Source: Bacteroidota bacterium
GTDB lineage: Bacteria; Bacteroidota; Bacteroidia; Flavobacteriales; Flavobacteriaceae
Assembly: GCA_023434025.1 (NCBI GenBank)
Contig: JAEYTL010000003.1
Coordinates: 1-64,000 of the forward strand
Length of the DNA stretch: 64,000 nucleotides
Direction of reading: 5' to 3'
Shown: in pieces, positions 52,405 through 62,600 of the stretch
Layout: each line of letters begins with the position of its first letter
Position numbering within the stretch: the stretch's first letter is position 1
The notes under the pieces: model-generated
Database searches by the model: none
Seen by the model: the letters and a program-made list of their open reading frames with translations, nothing else
Told to the model about the DNA's origin: nothing
Made by a program: the position numbers and the translations under genes

Positions 52405-55149
52405 ATGAAACTTAAATTTCTATTTCTTATCCTGTTTATCGGCTCCTCGCTTTTGGCACAAAAAGGAACCATATCAGGAACTTTGACTGACAAGGACATG
52501 AATAATGAACCGCTCCCGTTTGCGAATGTTCAGATCAAAGGAACAACTGTTGGAACGACTACTGATGAAAACGGCAAATATGCTTTACAGGTTGAACCGG
52601 GAAACCACACGCTACAACTAAGTTTCTTGGGCTACGAAACAATTGAGGTGCCTGTTAACGTTAAAGCAAACCAAACCATTACCATAAACAGAACATTGAC
52701 TGCAGGCGGCGGCGTAATGCTGCAGGATGTTATCGTACAAACCACAGTGAGCAGACAAAAAGAGAGTGCTTTGTTATTAGAGCAACAAAAAGCCATAGAA
52801 ATCAAACAAAGTATCGGTGCACAGGAAATGTCCAGAAAAGGAGTCGGCGATGTTGCCGCCGCTGTTGCCAAAACCACCGGTGTTTCAAAACAGGAGGGAT
52901 CGGGAAATGTGTATGTAAGAGGTTTAGGTGACCGGTATAATTCAACCTCGTTAAACGGTTTACCCGTTCCGTCAAATGATCCGGAAAAGAAAAACATTAA
53001 TTTAGAACTTTTTACAACAGATATTGTTGATTACATTTCGATAGATAAAGTTTACAATACTAAAGTTTATGGTGATTTTGGCGGAGGTAATGTAGATATT
53101 TCATCCAAAGATTATAAAGGAAAAGGTCTGTTTGAAATCTCTTTGGGGTCAAAAGCCAATACAAATGCCTTGGAAAAAAGTACTGATTTTCTTTTGAATG
53201 ACGGGCCAAACTGGTCAGGATTCTCATCTTACGGCATACCAAACAATCCTTTAAACAGCTTTAGTTTTGAAAACAAACTGGCACCCGTGAATAAAACGCC
53301 TTTTGGCGGAAACTTAGGAATCAAAGCAGGAAAGTCTTTTAATTTTGGCGAAGAAGGAAGACTTAACTTATTTGCAACGGCAAGTTTTGACAACGGATAT
53401 GAATTCAGAGAAGGCATCAATCAAACGGCAAGTGCTCAAGGTGCGAGGCAAAAATCGTTTTATCAGGAAAAATTTGCCTATAAAACCAACTCTACCGGAA
53501 TGTTCAATGCAAATTACCGCATCAACAACAAGCACAATCTAAAATATAACTTCTTATTCGTAAACTCATCCGAGCAATCCCGCGACACTTATTTTGGATA
53601 TGACAGAGATTATGAGGAAGAAGACAATTTACTGGTAAGAAGGGGAAATTATATTCAAAATACGGTTATGATCAATCAGTTACTTGGCAGCCATACTTTA
53701 TCTGAAAAAATCAACTTTGACTGGGCAACATCTTTTAATACCATTGAAAGCGATATGCCGGACAGAACACAGAATAAAATGCAGCGAATAGATAACTCAG
53801 CACCAAACGGGTATATTTTTGCACAAAGAACCATTACCGATAATCATCGGTATTTTCAGAATCTGACCGAAAACGAAGCGGCCATAAATTTAGCTTTAAA
53901 CTATAAACTAGGGGTAAATGAACTTGGTGAATCAAAAGGGAAAGTTACTTTGGGATATAACGGAAGATTTAAAACCCGTGATTTTGAAGCCATTCAGTTT
54001 AACTTCAGAATAACCGAAGAACAGCTTACTCAATTATATAATCCAAATGACCTTGATGTATTTTTTAACCAGCAAAATTATCAGAACGGTTATTTTTCCA
54101 TCAGCTCATTTGCCGGAATGACTCCACAAACATACAACGGCGAACAAAATATCCACGCCGGATTTGGAAACGTTGAATACCGTTTTTCAGACAAACTAAG
54201 CTCTATCATTGGCTTGCGATTGGAACGATTGGAACAAACCGTAAAATGGAGAACACAGTTAGATGCCGGTGGCGGGTCTAATACTTTTAACCGAAACGAA
54301 TTCCTGCCGAGTATTGTGTTAAAATACGGCCTGAATGAAAAACAAAACCTGCGTATGGGAGTAAGTAAAACCTACACTTTGCCACAATTTAAAGAAAGAG
54401 CTCTATTCATCTATGAAGATGTTACCGAAATCAAAATAGGTAATCCTTACCTTTATCCTTCACAAAACTATAATTTGGATCTGAAATGGGAAATGTTTCC
54501 AAAATCAGAAGAATTAATTTCGTTCACGCTGTTCGGAAAATATATTTTAGACCCGATTAATGAAGTCAACCTTGCTTCGTCAACCAACGATATTTCCTGG
54601 GTAAACATTGGTGATACCGGATATGTTTACGGAGCAGAAATTGAAGTCCGCAAGAACATTATCAATATTGAAGGGGAACAAACCAATAAACTTTCTGCAG
54701 GATTAAACGTATCCTACATGAAAACCGATCAGGAACTTGATGGCGAAAAAGTTAGAACAGAAACAAACGGTCGATTGAATTTAAATTTAACAGACAAAAA
54801 CTCCAGTTTTACGGGAGCTTCAGATTTGCTTTTAAATGCAGATGTTTCCTACTCAAAAGACTGGAACAATGATAGGGGTATCATGGCAACAGTAGCCTAT
54901 TCTTATTACTCAGACAGATTATATGCCTTAGGTATTGAAGAGAAAGGAAATTTAATAGACAGAGGTATGGGTACTTTAGATTTTATTCTTAAAACCAAAT
55001 TAAGTAAAAACTTAGGTGTTGATTTAACCGCAAGAAACATTTTGAATCCTGAATTCAAAAGAGTTCAGGAAAACAGTACCGGCCATATAAATTCATTAAC
55101 CTATAAAAAAGGTGTTTTCCTGGGACTGGGAGTAAACTACTCATTCTAA
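52405..55149 (+). CDS. TonB-dependent outer membrane receptor
   Basis: A 914-residue receptor: signal peptide (ending SLLAQ), a carboxypeptidase-regulatory-like domain (GTISGTLTDKDMNNEPLPFA, about 20-100), a plug with VYVRGLGDRYNSTSLNGLPV (about 170-190), and a 22-strand-type barrel ending in ..GLGVNYSF with terminal Phe. No SusD partner is next to it; the following gene is a lipoprotein. A Pho-like regulator pair upstream and the hexamer ladder suggest uptake of a phosphorus compound, which is inference. Confidence 0.93.
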   Translation: MKLKFLFLILFIGSSLLAQKGTISGTLTDKDMNNEPLPFANVQIKGTTVGTTTDENGKYALQVEPGNHTLQLSFLGYETIEVPVNVKANQTITINRTLTAGGGVMLQDVIVQTTVSRQKESALLLEQQKAIEIKQSIGAQEMSRKGVGDVAAAVAKTTGVSKQEGSGNVYVRGLGDRYNSTSLNGLPVPSNDPEKKNINLELFTTDIVDYISIDKVYNTKVYGDFGGGNVDISSKDYKGKGLFEISLGSKANTNALEKSTDFLLNDGPNWSGFSSYGIPNNPLNSFSFENKLAPVNKTPFGGNLGIKAGKSFNFGEEGRLNLFATASFDNGYEFREGINQTASAQGARQKSFYQEKFAYKTNSTGMFNANYRINNKHNLKYNFLFVNSSEQSRDTYFGYDRDYEEEDNLLVRRGNYIQNTVMINQLLGSHTLSEKINFDWATSFNTIESDMPDRTQNKMQRIDNSAPNGYIFAQRTITDNHRYFQNLTENEAAINLALNYKLGVNELGESKGKVTLGYNGRFKTRDFEAIQFNFRITEEQLTQLYNPNDLDVFFNQQNYQNGYFSISSFAGMTPQTYNGEQNIHAGFGNVEYRFSDKLSSIIGLRLERLEQTVKWRTQLDAGGGSNTFNRNEFLPSIVLKYGLNEKQNLRMGVSKTYTLPQFKERALFIYEDVTEIKIGNPYLYPSQNYNLDLKWEMFPKSEELISFTLFGKYILDPINEVNLASSTNDISWVNIGDTGYVYGAEIEVRKNIINIEGEQTNKLSAGLNVSYMKTDQELDGEKVRTETNGRLNLNLTDKNSSFTGASDLLLNADVSYSKDWNNDRGIMATVAYSYYSDRLYALGIEEKGNLIDRGMGTLDFILKTKLSKNLGVDLTARNILNPEFKRVQENSTGHINSLTYKKGVFLGLGVNYSF

Positions 55150-55167
55150 CAAACCTGCTTTATTCGG

Positions 55168-55239
55168 ATAACCTTAGATTAACAAAAACGATACATTAAA
55201 TCAATGATAAAGTAACAAATTCATCATCTCGGGTTAACG
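55168..55239 (+). promoter_or_regulatory. second Pho-box-like ladder, upstream of the lipoprotein gene
   Basis: TAAC-type hexamers fall on the same 11-base frame: ATAACC (55168), TTAACA (55179), GATACA (55190), GTAACA (55212) and TTAACG (55234). The frame positions 55201 and 55223 are poor. Confidence 0.5.
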
Positions 55240-55292
55240 CTCATAAAATACTATATGATCAATTTTGTACAAACATAAATAACACAATAAAA

Positions 55293-56468
55293 ATGAAAAA
55301 AATGATTTCAAAATTATTCAAATTGGCTGTATTGTCTTTATTTGTAGCCAACGTTTCTTGTTCAAGTGATGATGATAACGGCGGAAGCACTTCTACATTC
55401 GTTCTCGAAAGAGATAATTTACAGGGCACTATCAACGACGGCGTTGTTACCTTAGAATCAGGAACATACAAATTAACCGGTAAATTAGTTGTTGGAAACA
55501 ATGCAACATTGGTTATTAAGCCAGGGGTAATTGTTTTAGCGACAGAATTAGCCGAAAATCAATTTGAATCTGTTCGGTATATTGCTGTTGCACAAGGAGG
55601 AAAAATTGATGTGCAAGGTACTTCTGCCAACCCCGTTGTCATGACGTGCGAAGACCAAACGCCGGGTGCATGGGGTGGATTGGTAATTTGTGGCAAAGCT
55701 CCCATCAACAAAGGAACAACTGCTTCTGCCGAAGTTTCCGATCTTACTTATGGCGGTACAGAGGTGAACGATGATTCAGGTTCAATAAAATATTTGAGAA
55801 TTGAATATTCGGGATATGCCTACAATGCAGACAAAGAATTTAACGGTTTATCCATGTTCGGTGTTGGTAAAGGTACTACAATTGAATACGTACAGGTTCA
55901 CGAAGGTTCAGACGATGGTTTTGAGTGGTTTGGCGGTACTGTAGATGCCAAATATCTGGTAGTAACCAACTTTTCAAGCGAAGTAGGTGACGATTTGTTC
56001 GACTGGACTGAAGGCTGGAATGGTGTGGGTCAATACTGGTACGGAAAAAGAACAAACAACGGCAACAGAGGTATAGAAGCAGATAATAATGCCAACAACC
56101 ACTTAGCGGCTCCCATTTCTAATCCATCTATTTCTAACCTTACATTAATCGGAAACAATGCCGGACCTGAAAACCAGGCGATGAAGCTGAGAGTAGGAAC
56201 AAAAGTACAGTTCGATAACATAGTGTTGAGCAACTGGGGAACCGGTTTTGACATTCAGCATGATGAAAGCGTTGGTTATGTAGCCAACAATCAGTTGAGA
56301 GCGACCAATGTTAAGTTTGAAAATGTTACATTAATTTCAAAAGGCACTACCACTGCAGGTGAAACCGTAGACGTGTCTGCTGTTTACACCGTTAATGAAT
56401 CAGCCACCGGTGCCGGAAACGGAACAGCCAAACCAACCTGGGCCAATGGCTGGACTATAGGATTGTAA
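55293..56468 (+). CDS. secreted beta-solenoid-like lipoprotein
   Basis: 391 residues with a lipoprotein signal peptide (lipobox ANVSC followed by SSDDDNGGS). The mature protein is rich in Gly/Asn and beta-turns (TLVIKPGVIVLATELAENQF; GTTIEYVQVHEGSDDGFEWF), suggesting a right-handed parallel beta-helix. It has many Trp and Asp residues in the centre (DDLFDWTEGWNGVGQYW) that could make a binding or catalytic surface. Homologues are common beside TonB receptors in Bacteroidota but lack a known function. It probably serves the upstream receptor. Confidence 0.78.
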   Translation: MKKMISKLFKLAVLSLFVANVSCSSDDDNGGSTSTFVLERDNLQGTINDGVVTLESGTYKLTGKLVVGNNATLVIKPGVIVLATELAENQFESVRYIAVAQGGKIDVQGTSANPVVMTCEDQTPGAWGGLVICGKAPINKGTTASAEVSDLTYGGTEVNDDSGSIKYLRIEYSGYAYNADKEFNGLSMFGVGKGTTIEYVQVHEGSDDGFEWFGGTVDAKYLVVTNFSSEVGDDLFDWTEGWNGVGQYWYGKRTNNGNRGIEADNNANNHLAAPISNPSISNLTLIGNNAGPENQAMKLRVGTKVQFDNIVLSNWGTGFDIQHDESVGYVANNQLRATNVKFENVTLISKGTTTAGETVDVSAVYTVNESATGAGNGTAKPTWANGWTIGL

Positions 56469-56494
56469 TAATATACGTACGCAAAAAATACATT

Positions 56495-56528
56495 AAATCC
56501 CTCTTTTTAAACAAAGAGGGATTTTTTT
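56495..56528 (+). terminator. intrinsic terminator
   Basis: A 12-bp stem AAATCCCTCTTT / AAAGAGGGATTT with loop TTAAAC-type spacer and a T run, 26 bases after the lipoprotein stop. Confidence 0.9.
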
Positions 56529-56578
56529 GGCATACTATTTGAAATATTTTCATACCTTTACCAAACCAAATCGGAAAG

Positions 56579-56920
56579 ATGACAAAAAAATACTTTTATA
56601 CCATCCTTTTAGCGGTTTTTCTTGTTTCACTGACAGCCTCTGCTCAGGAAAACAAACCACAGCAACCCAACAAAACTCAGGAAACCACCATCGAGGGACT
56701 TAGCTTTTATCCTAATCCGGTGAGTAACGGAAAAGTATTCATTACCTCAAAATCATCTTTAGCAAAAGAAGTGACCGTTTTTGACATTTTGGGCAAGGTG
56801 GTTCTTCAAAATACCATCAACTCTAAAGAACTGAATGTTTCATCACTTTCTCCGGGAGTTTACATGATTAAAATTAAAGAAGGTGAAGCTACCGCTACCC
56901 GAAAATTGATTATCAAGTAG
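56579..56920 (+). CDS. small T9SS type-A sorting-domain protein
   Basis: A 113-residue secreted protein. A signal peptide (ending TASAQ) is followed by about 18 variable residues, then a complete type-A sorting domain (LSFYPNPVSNGKVFITSKSS to KLIIK). It is almost only a T9SS signal, so the cargo is either tiny or the protein is a surface-attached tag. It stands between the lipoprotein and a larger T9SS protein. Confidence 0.85.
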   Translation: MTKKYFYTILLAVFLVSLTASAQENKPQQPNKTQETTIEGLSFYPNPVSNGKVFITSKSSLAKEVTVFDILGKVVLQNTINSKELNVSSLSPGVYMIKIKEGEATATRKLIIK

Positions 56921-56971
56921 TTATATTTCATTATTTCTTTCCAATTTACAATTTTTTAATAAAGTAATTTT

Positions 56972-57000
56972 TTGTAACTTATTTATTGTTACTATCTTTG
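56972..57000 (+). promoter_or_regulatory. promoter of the 558-residue T9SS protein gene
   Basis: TTG (56972-56974), an 18-base spacer and TATCTTTG (56993-57000), 21 bases before the ATG at 57022. It excludes the upstream ATG at 56986. Confidence 0.6.
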
Positions 57001-57021
57001 TACAATAAATTTTATAAAAAA

Positions 57022-58698
57022 ATGAAAAAACTTTACACTTTATTATTTTTTGCATTTTCATTATTTACAGCTCAGGCTCAGTACACTGTTGATTTTGAAA
57101 ATGAAACAAAAACCGGTTATGCTTCAGCAACTATCACTTTATCCGGAATTGACTGGGACATGAGTGATGCTTTAATCGGCACAGATGCAAACGATTGGAA
57201 AAACGGAACAAAATCGGCCAGAATGAGAGGCTACGGAACATCTTCCATGACCATGTTAGCTGATAAAACCAATGGAATTGGAAATTTATCTTTCTCTTAC
57301 CGTCGCTACGGCACAGATGCTCAGGTTGACTGGAAAGTAGAATATTCAATCAATGATGGGGCAGACTGGATTCAGGCAGGTGATGTTTTCACCGCTCCGG
57401 CTACAGATGATGTACAAACATTTTCTGCTCAACTGGATATTAATGCCGATGTAAGAATCCGAATCAAAAGAGCTACTGAAACCGGTACAGCGAACAGACG
57501 TTTGAACATTGACGACATTGTAATGACCGATTTCGGTGCTGCTGCTGCTCCAAGTTTAGCAATTGGTTCTCCTTCTAACGGAACTGTTTTTGCTCCGGGA
57601 TCTAATGTAACGGTTAACCTTACTGTTTCCAACTTTGTGGTAGGTAACCCGGGAGCCGGTATCGACGGCCATATTCATTATACCTTGACCCCCGGCGGAT
57701 CAATGGTGATGAAATATGACACAAATCCTATTGTATTTTCAGGTTTAGCTGCCGGAGAATATACGTTAAACATGGAATTGGTGAACAATTCACATACTCC
57801 GATTGTTCCGGCTGTTACGGCCAGCGTTACTTTTGAAATTGCTCCCTTGAACGTTATCGGTAATTTAGGCGAAATGCGTGCCGATGTGATTGCCAACGGA
57901 CCCGGAAAATACTATCAGATTATAGAGCCACCGGTGGTAACCTATGCCCGAACAACCCGTAACCAAAAATATGTTGAAGATGCTTCGGGTGCTGTGTTGA
58001 TTGATGACCTTGCCGGTATCATTTCTACACCTTTTGTAGCCGGTGATGCCATGTCAGGATTAACCGGAAGAACGTCAATTTTCAGCGGATTGCTTCAGTT
58101 TACTCCTTCTGCTAACGCTACTGTTGCTTCTTCAGGAAACACCGTAACACCACAGGTTGTTTCTATTGTTAATCTTTTAGCAGATGTACAGGCCTATGAA
58201 AGCAGATTGGTTAGAATCAATAATGTGACGTTTGAAAACGGAGACGGCACCACCACCTTTGTTAACCCACCTGCAACCAATTACAACATTACAGATGGAA
58301 CAGACACGCTGATTTTCAGAACAGCATTTGCAGAATCAGATTACATCGGCACTTTAGTTCCTTCCGGAACAACCAGTTTTATTGCTTTAGTCGGTAACTT
58401 TAACGGCAATCCTCAGGTAACTGCCCGTTCAATGAACGACCTTACTTTATCTGTCCGAAACAACACGATTTCCGGATTAAAAGTATATCCTAACCCGGTT
58501 ACAGACGGAACATTATATATTTCAACGGAGCTGAATGAAGAAAAAACTGTTCAGGTTTTTGATTTATTAGGCAAACAGGTAATGAATGTTAAAACGTCTG
58601 CAGAAAGCATCAACATCTCAACGTTACTTACCGGTGTTTATGTGGTGAAAATTACCGAAGGCGGAAAATCAGCTACGGTAAAACTGACCGTTAAATAA
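57022..58698 (+). CDS. secreted T9SS type-A protein with MAM/choice-of-anchor-like and OB-fold-like domains
   Basis: 558 residues from the ATG at 57022, which gives the signal peptide MKKLYTLLFFAFSLFTAQAQ. The N-terminal domain (to about 170) is a jelly-roll of the choice-of-anchor kind (YTVDFENETKTGYASATITL). A middle beta domain follows (VTVNLTVSNFVVGNPGAGID; DGHIHYTLTPGG). A DUF5689-like segment (YYQIIEPPVVTYARTTRNQK; YVEDASGAVLIDD) precedes the C-terminal sorting domain (LKVYPNPVTDG). Its partner genes lie upstream; a nuclease-like or adhesive role is possible. Confidence 0.83.
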   Translation: MKKLYTLLFFAFSLFTAQAQYTVDFENETKTGYASATITLSGIDWDMSDALIGTDANDWKNGTKSARMRGYGTSSMTMLADKTNGIGNLSFSYRRYGTDAQVDWKVEYSINDGADWIQAGDVFTAPATDDVQTFSAQLDINADVRIRIKRATETGTANRRLNIDDIVMTDFGAAAAPSLAIGSPSNGTVFAPGSNVTVNLTVSNFVVGNPGAGIDGHIHYTLTPGGSMVMKYDTNPIVFSGLAAGEYTLNMELVNNSHTPIVPAVTASVTFEIAPLNVIGNLGEMRADVIANGPGKYYQIIEPPVVTYARTTRNQKYVEDASGAVLIDDLAGIISTPFVAGDAMSGLTGRTSIFSGLLQFTPSANATVASSGNTVTPQVVSIVNLLADVQAYESRLVRINNVTFENGDGTTTFVNPPATNYNITDGTDTLIFRTAFAESDYIGTLVPSGTTSFIALVGNFNGNPQVTARSMNDLTLSVRNNTISGLKVYPNPVTDGTLYISTELNEEKTVQVFDLLGKQVMNVKTSAESINISTLLTGVYVVKITEGGKSATVKLTVK

Positions 58699-58720
58699 TT
58701 TACTCCTTATATATAAATCA

Positions 58721-58748
58721 AGCATCAACGAAAGTTGGTGCTTTTTTT
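58721..58748 (+). terminator. intrinsic terminator
   Basis: Stem AGCATCAAC / GTTGGTGCT with a GAAA tetraloop and a T run, 22 bases after the stop at 58698. Confidence 0.92.
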
Positions 58749-59138
58749 ATGCTTAGTCCCGAAATAGCGACACATAAATCCTATAATTTGTCTAACAAAT
58801 ACCAGACATTGTTAAACAAAATATCACTGTTTTTAGTGAGTGTAAAAATCACCAAAAGTGGGTATTGTTCAGCATTTCTTTTTACTCTAAAATTGCAGAT
58901 TAAATTTAAGGAACAATTTTTGCAAAAAAACAACACTTCTATTGAGACAAAGAAACCTCATCAGTAATTTTATTTTTTTGAAATTTTAACAATTTTTACA
59001 GAAAATCTGTAAAATGATTTCACAATTGCTTTTTAACATTGCAATATTAATTTCAAACAAATTCTATTGATGAATACTACTCAATAAGTAATATAACATC
59101 AACACATTAATAAACAATAAACCGACAAAAATATACTC
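58749..59138. other. long leader or intergenic stretch with small hairpins
   Basis: Nearly 400 bases without a credible gene. It holds TCACT/AGTGA (58824-58839), then a CACCAAAAGTGGG block (58850-58862), and TTTTACAG / CTGTAAAA (58994-59014) without a T run. It is very AT-rich toward 59138. It may contain the promoter and control region of the T9SS-RHS pair. Confidence 0.4.
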
Positions 59139-59594
59139 ATGAAAATCAAAATCATCTTCTCCTTCCTGATCATTAATTCTTTTTTATATTCTCAAACTAT
59201 CGACCATATATTGTTTGAGTATGATACTGCCGGAAATCAAATTAAAAGATACACTATTGATATTAATGCGGGAAGGCCTGCAAACGAAATTATAAAAGAA
59301 ATTAAAGACATTACAAACGATGATTTGATTTCATCAGATATTTATGACGACATTTCCTACTACCCTAATCCTGTTAAAGAAATCTTGTTTGTAAAGTGGG
59401 AGAACAAAAATAATGAGTTTGTAAATTCTGTTAATTTATATTCGTTGTCAGGCCAATCAGTAAAAATTTATACGAACTTAAAAGGTTTAGACACACTAAA
59501 TGTTCCTTTTGATAATTTACCACAAGGGCTTTATACACTTATGCTTGAATATTCTAACGGTAAGCAGAAAACTTTAAAAATTATTAAAAATTAA
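59139..59594 (+). CDS. small T9SS type-A protein preceding the RHS gene
   Basis: 151 residues: signal peptide (ending FLYSQ), a short domain with DHILFEYDTAGNQIKRY, then the sorting domain (YYPNPVKEILFVKWENK to LKIIKN). The EYDTAGNQIKR phrase resembles a single YD/RHS unit. It stands 11 bases before the giant RHS gene, so the two are co-transcribed and probably act together at the surface. Confidence 0.85.
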   Translation: MKIKIIFSFLIINSFLYSQTIDHILFEYDTAGNQIKRYTIDINAGRPANEIIKEIKDITNDDLISSDIYDDISYYPNPVKEILFVKWENKNNEFVNSVNLYSLSGQSVKIYTNLKGLDTLNVPFDNLPQGLYTLMLEYSNGKQKTLKIIKN

Positions 59595-59605
59595 ATTGCT
59601 ACTCT

Positions 59606-62600
59606 ATGAAAAGTTATTACCTGTTAGTTGCTTTCCTTTTTGGTCAACTTTTAATCGCCCAAAATTATCATGATACACAAGGAAAATTAGAAATTTCTAA
59701 CTCAGGTCAATCTGTTTATACTGTTCCAATCGCATTACCTCCCAGTATTCAAGAAGTAGGCCCTACCATAAACCTTATTTATTCATCCGGTCAGATGGGT
59801 GGCATTGCCGGTATTGGCTGGTCTATCAACTCTATATCTGTAATAAGTAGAATTGCAACAAGAAAAGACATAGATGGTTTTATTGATGGTGTAGATTTTG
59901 ATGAGAACGATAAGTTAGCCCTTGATGGTCAAAGACTTATTTTGACTAGTGGCACTTACTGGTCTGACGGTTCTACTTACGAAACAGAGACAAAATCAAA
60001 TAGTAAAATTGAATTAGCAGGAAGTGGCTCAACTATTTATTTTATAGTTACCACGCCTGATGGTTCAAGGGCATGGTATGGGAATTTTGGAGGTATAAAT
60101 GCAACAGATTTAACGTCATTCTACATTACACGATTTGAAGATGTAAATGGAAATTATATGACTTATCATTACAGCAAACCATATAATAAAAGTTTATGTA
60201 TTTCTGAGATAAAGTTTAGTGCAAATATCCTATCAGGTATTACTCCACAAAATGAAATAAAGTTTTTTTATGATTTAGCCAAAAGATCTGAGAATGTTTT
60301 TATCAAAGGGGTTAAACATGAAAAGGTGGAATTGTTAAAACGAATTGAAGTATATACAAACACTAATTTATTTAGAAAATATGTGATTACACACCAAGCT
60401 GATCCACAATTAGCTTATGAAAAAGTAACCAAAGTTCAAGAATTTAATGGAAATAACCAACCGGCCAACCCTATTGAATTTGAATATGAGAATATTGTAT
60501 CTAGCAATGTTGATTCGGAGATTATAACTACTTACGTAAACAATTTGAACTTTAATGTAGTTAAGCTATCTGGCGATTTTGATGGTGATGGGAGGTTAGA
60601 CTTTACCACCGGCAATAGAATGTATACTAATTTATTTCAAGGAGGAGCTGGTTCCCCCGGTGTTGTTTTACCTTTTTCTACAGAAGGGAATACCGTATTT
60701 ACAGCTACTACAATAGCAGAAAACAAACTAAATCAGAAACATTCTATTATAAAAGCATTTGATTCGGTTGACAATATTGCGTTCAGAGCATATAATTACA
60801 ACCCAAACAACAATCTAATAGAATTAAATTATACAAAAACAATAGCCTTTAACAACAATAGCACCCATGATCCTGATTGGGATGATTACGAGCCAAGTGA
60901 TTTAAATATTAATAACTGTACTATTCCAACTGTACCTACTTATGAAAAGGAATATTTAGAAGGTGATTTTAATGGCGATGGAATTAGCGAAGTTTTACTT
61001 TTAAACAGGCGAGAATATTATTATTTTGTTCAAACGGGTTCTCCATATAACAATGGTACTTATGTGTGTAACACCGAAAAATTTCATATTGAAGAATGTT
61101 TTCTTATTAATCTTGATCCAAATGCTTCAACTACTTTAGGAGAAAATGGCTACGTTCAATTGCCTGTTCAGTACTTACTCTATGGGCGTAAAAATTTTGT
61201 GATGGATTTTAATGGAGATGGAAAATCAGATATTTTGACTTTAGACACATCGGGTTATGCGTTACCCAATTATCTGGGACCACGATATAGAATACTATCT
61301 TTCAAACAACTAACTGAAGCTCCTTGGGTAGAGTTAGAACTCATTGGTCAAGGTTATTTAACAGATTATTCTCCAGATAAACAAATGCTCTTTGGAGATT
61401 ATAACGGAGATGGGAAAGTGGATATAATGATGCCTAATGGAGATGGTAGTAATGCTCAACGCAATGATACCTTATGGCATATTTATTACAGTAACCCAAA
61501 TCCTGCTGGAGGGTCATTTTTTACAAAAGAGTCGCATAATATTGTTGAATATTGGCCAAATTCAGGAAATTATTTTGACACTCAAACACATTTTAATAAT
61601 TTTTATTCTTTAGATACTAACGGTGATGGAAAATCAGATTTAGTAAGAGTTTGGAGAAAGTATTATAAACCAAACTGGACTATTAATGATCATGATACTC
61701 AGTGGGAAATTAAAACCTATATAAACAATATTGGAAATACAACTAGTTCAGGCTCTAAGTTTACATTAGATTACTCTTCTGCTTCAAATCATTACAGTGA
61801 TTCTCCGGATTTACCGATTCCTATTGTTTCAACCTATAAATACCAGGGTCTAAACAGAGAAATTGTAATGATTAGAAATCATTATAATCAAGCTACTTAC
61901 ATTAATTTTAATAAAAATTTTGCAGATGAAATTTTGTTAAAAAAAGTTATATCCTCAGGCGGAAATATTGTAGATGAAATAGCTTACAAATCTTTAGAGT
62001 CAGATACACCTGGAACTAATGGCCTGGGAACACTAAATCAATTTTATTCCTCCTCAGATGCCGTTAACTACCCCTTAGTAGAGCTTAAAAGAATACCAAC
62101 CTCAAAAGCCGTCTCAGAATTAAAAAACACTGCAATGGACATAATTAAAAAACAAGATTTCCGGTATCATGGTTTAGTCGTTAACATGGATGGCATCGGA
62201 GCTATAGGTTTTAGAAAAACTGCCAGAAGTGCATGGTATCTAACTTCAAAATCAAAAAGAATTTGGTCTGTTGAAGAAAACAATGCGACATGGAGAGGTG
62301 CAACACAGAGAAGATATTCCCAGTTAATTACAAACGGCAATTCATTCTCATTTGTCAGTTCAGGAAATCCAAGCGGTATTATAAACAGTACTGTAAATTC
62401 TTTTAGTCATTATTTAACAGGAAGTGTATTTAACCTTGTTTTAAATAACCAAACTACTACAGATTATCTTACCAATGTAAAAAGCGAAATTTTATATACC
62501 TACTCAACACCTTATCTTTTGCCGGAAACAGTAGTTACCAAAAATTATTTGAATCAAATTACACTACAAGGAACGACTACAACAAACAGTATCTTTGAAA

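Noticed and set aside
58749..58967. 72-codon frame after the 58.72 kb terminator
   Set aside because: It begins inside the terminator tail, lacks a promoter or domain, and has random-looking composition.
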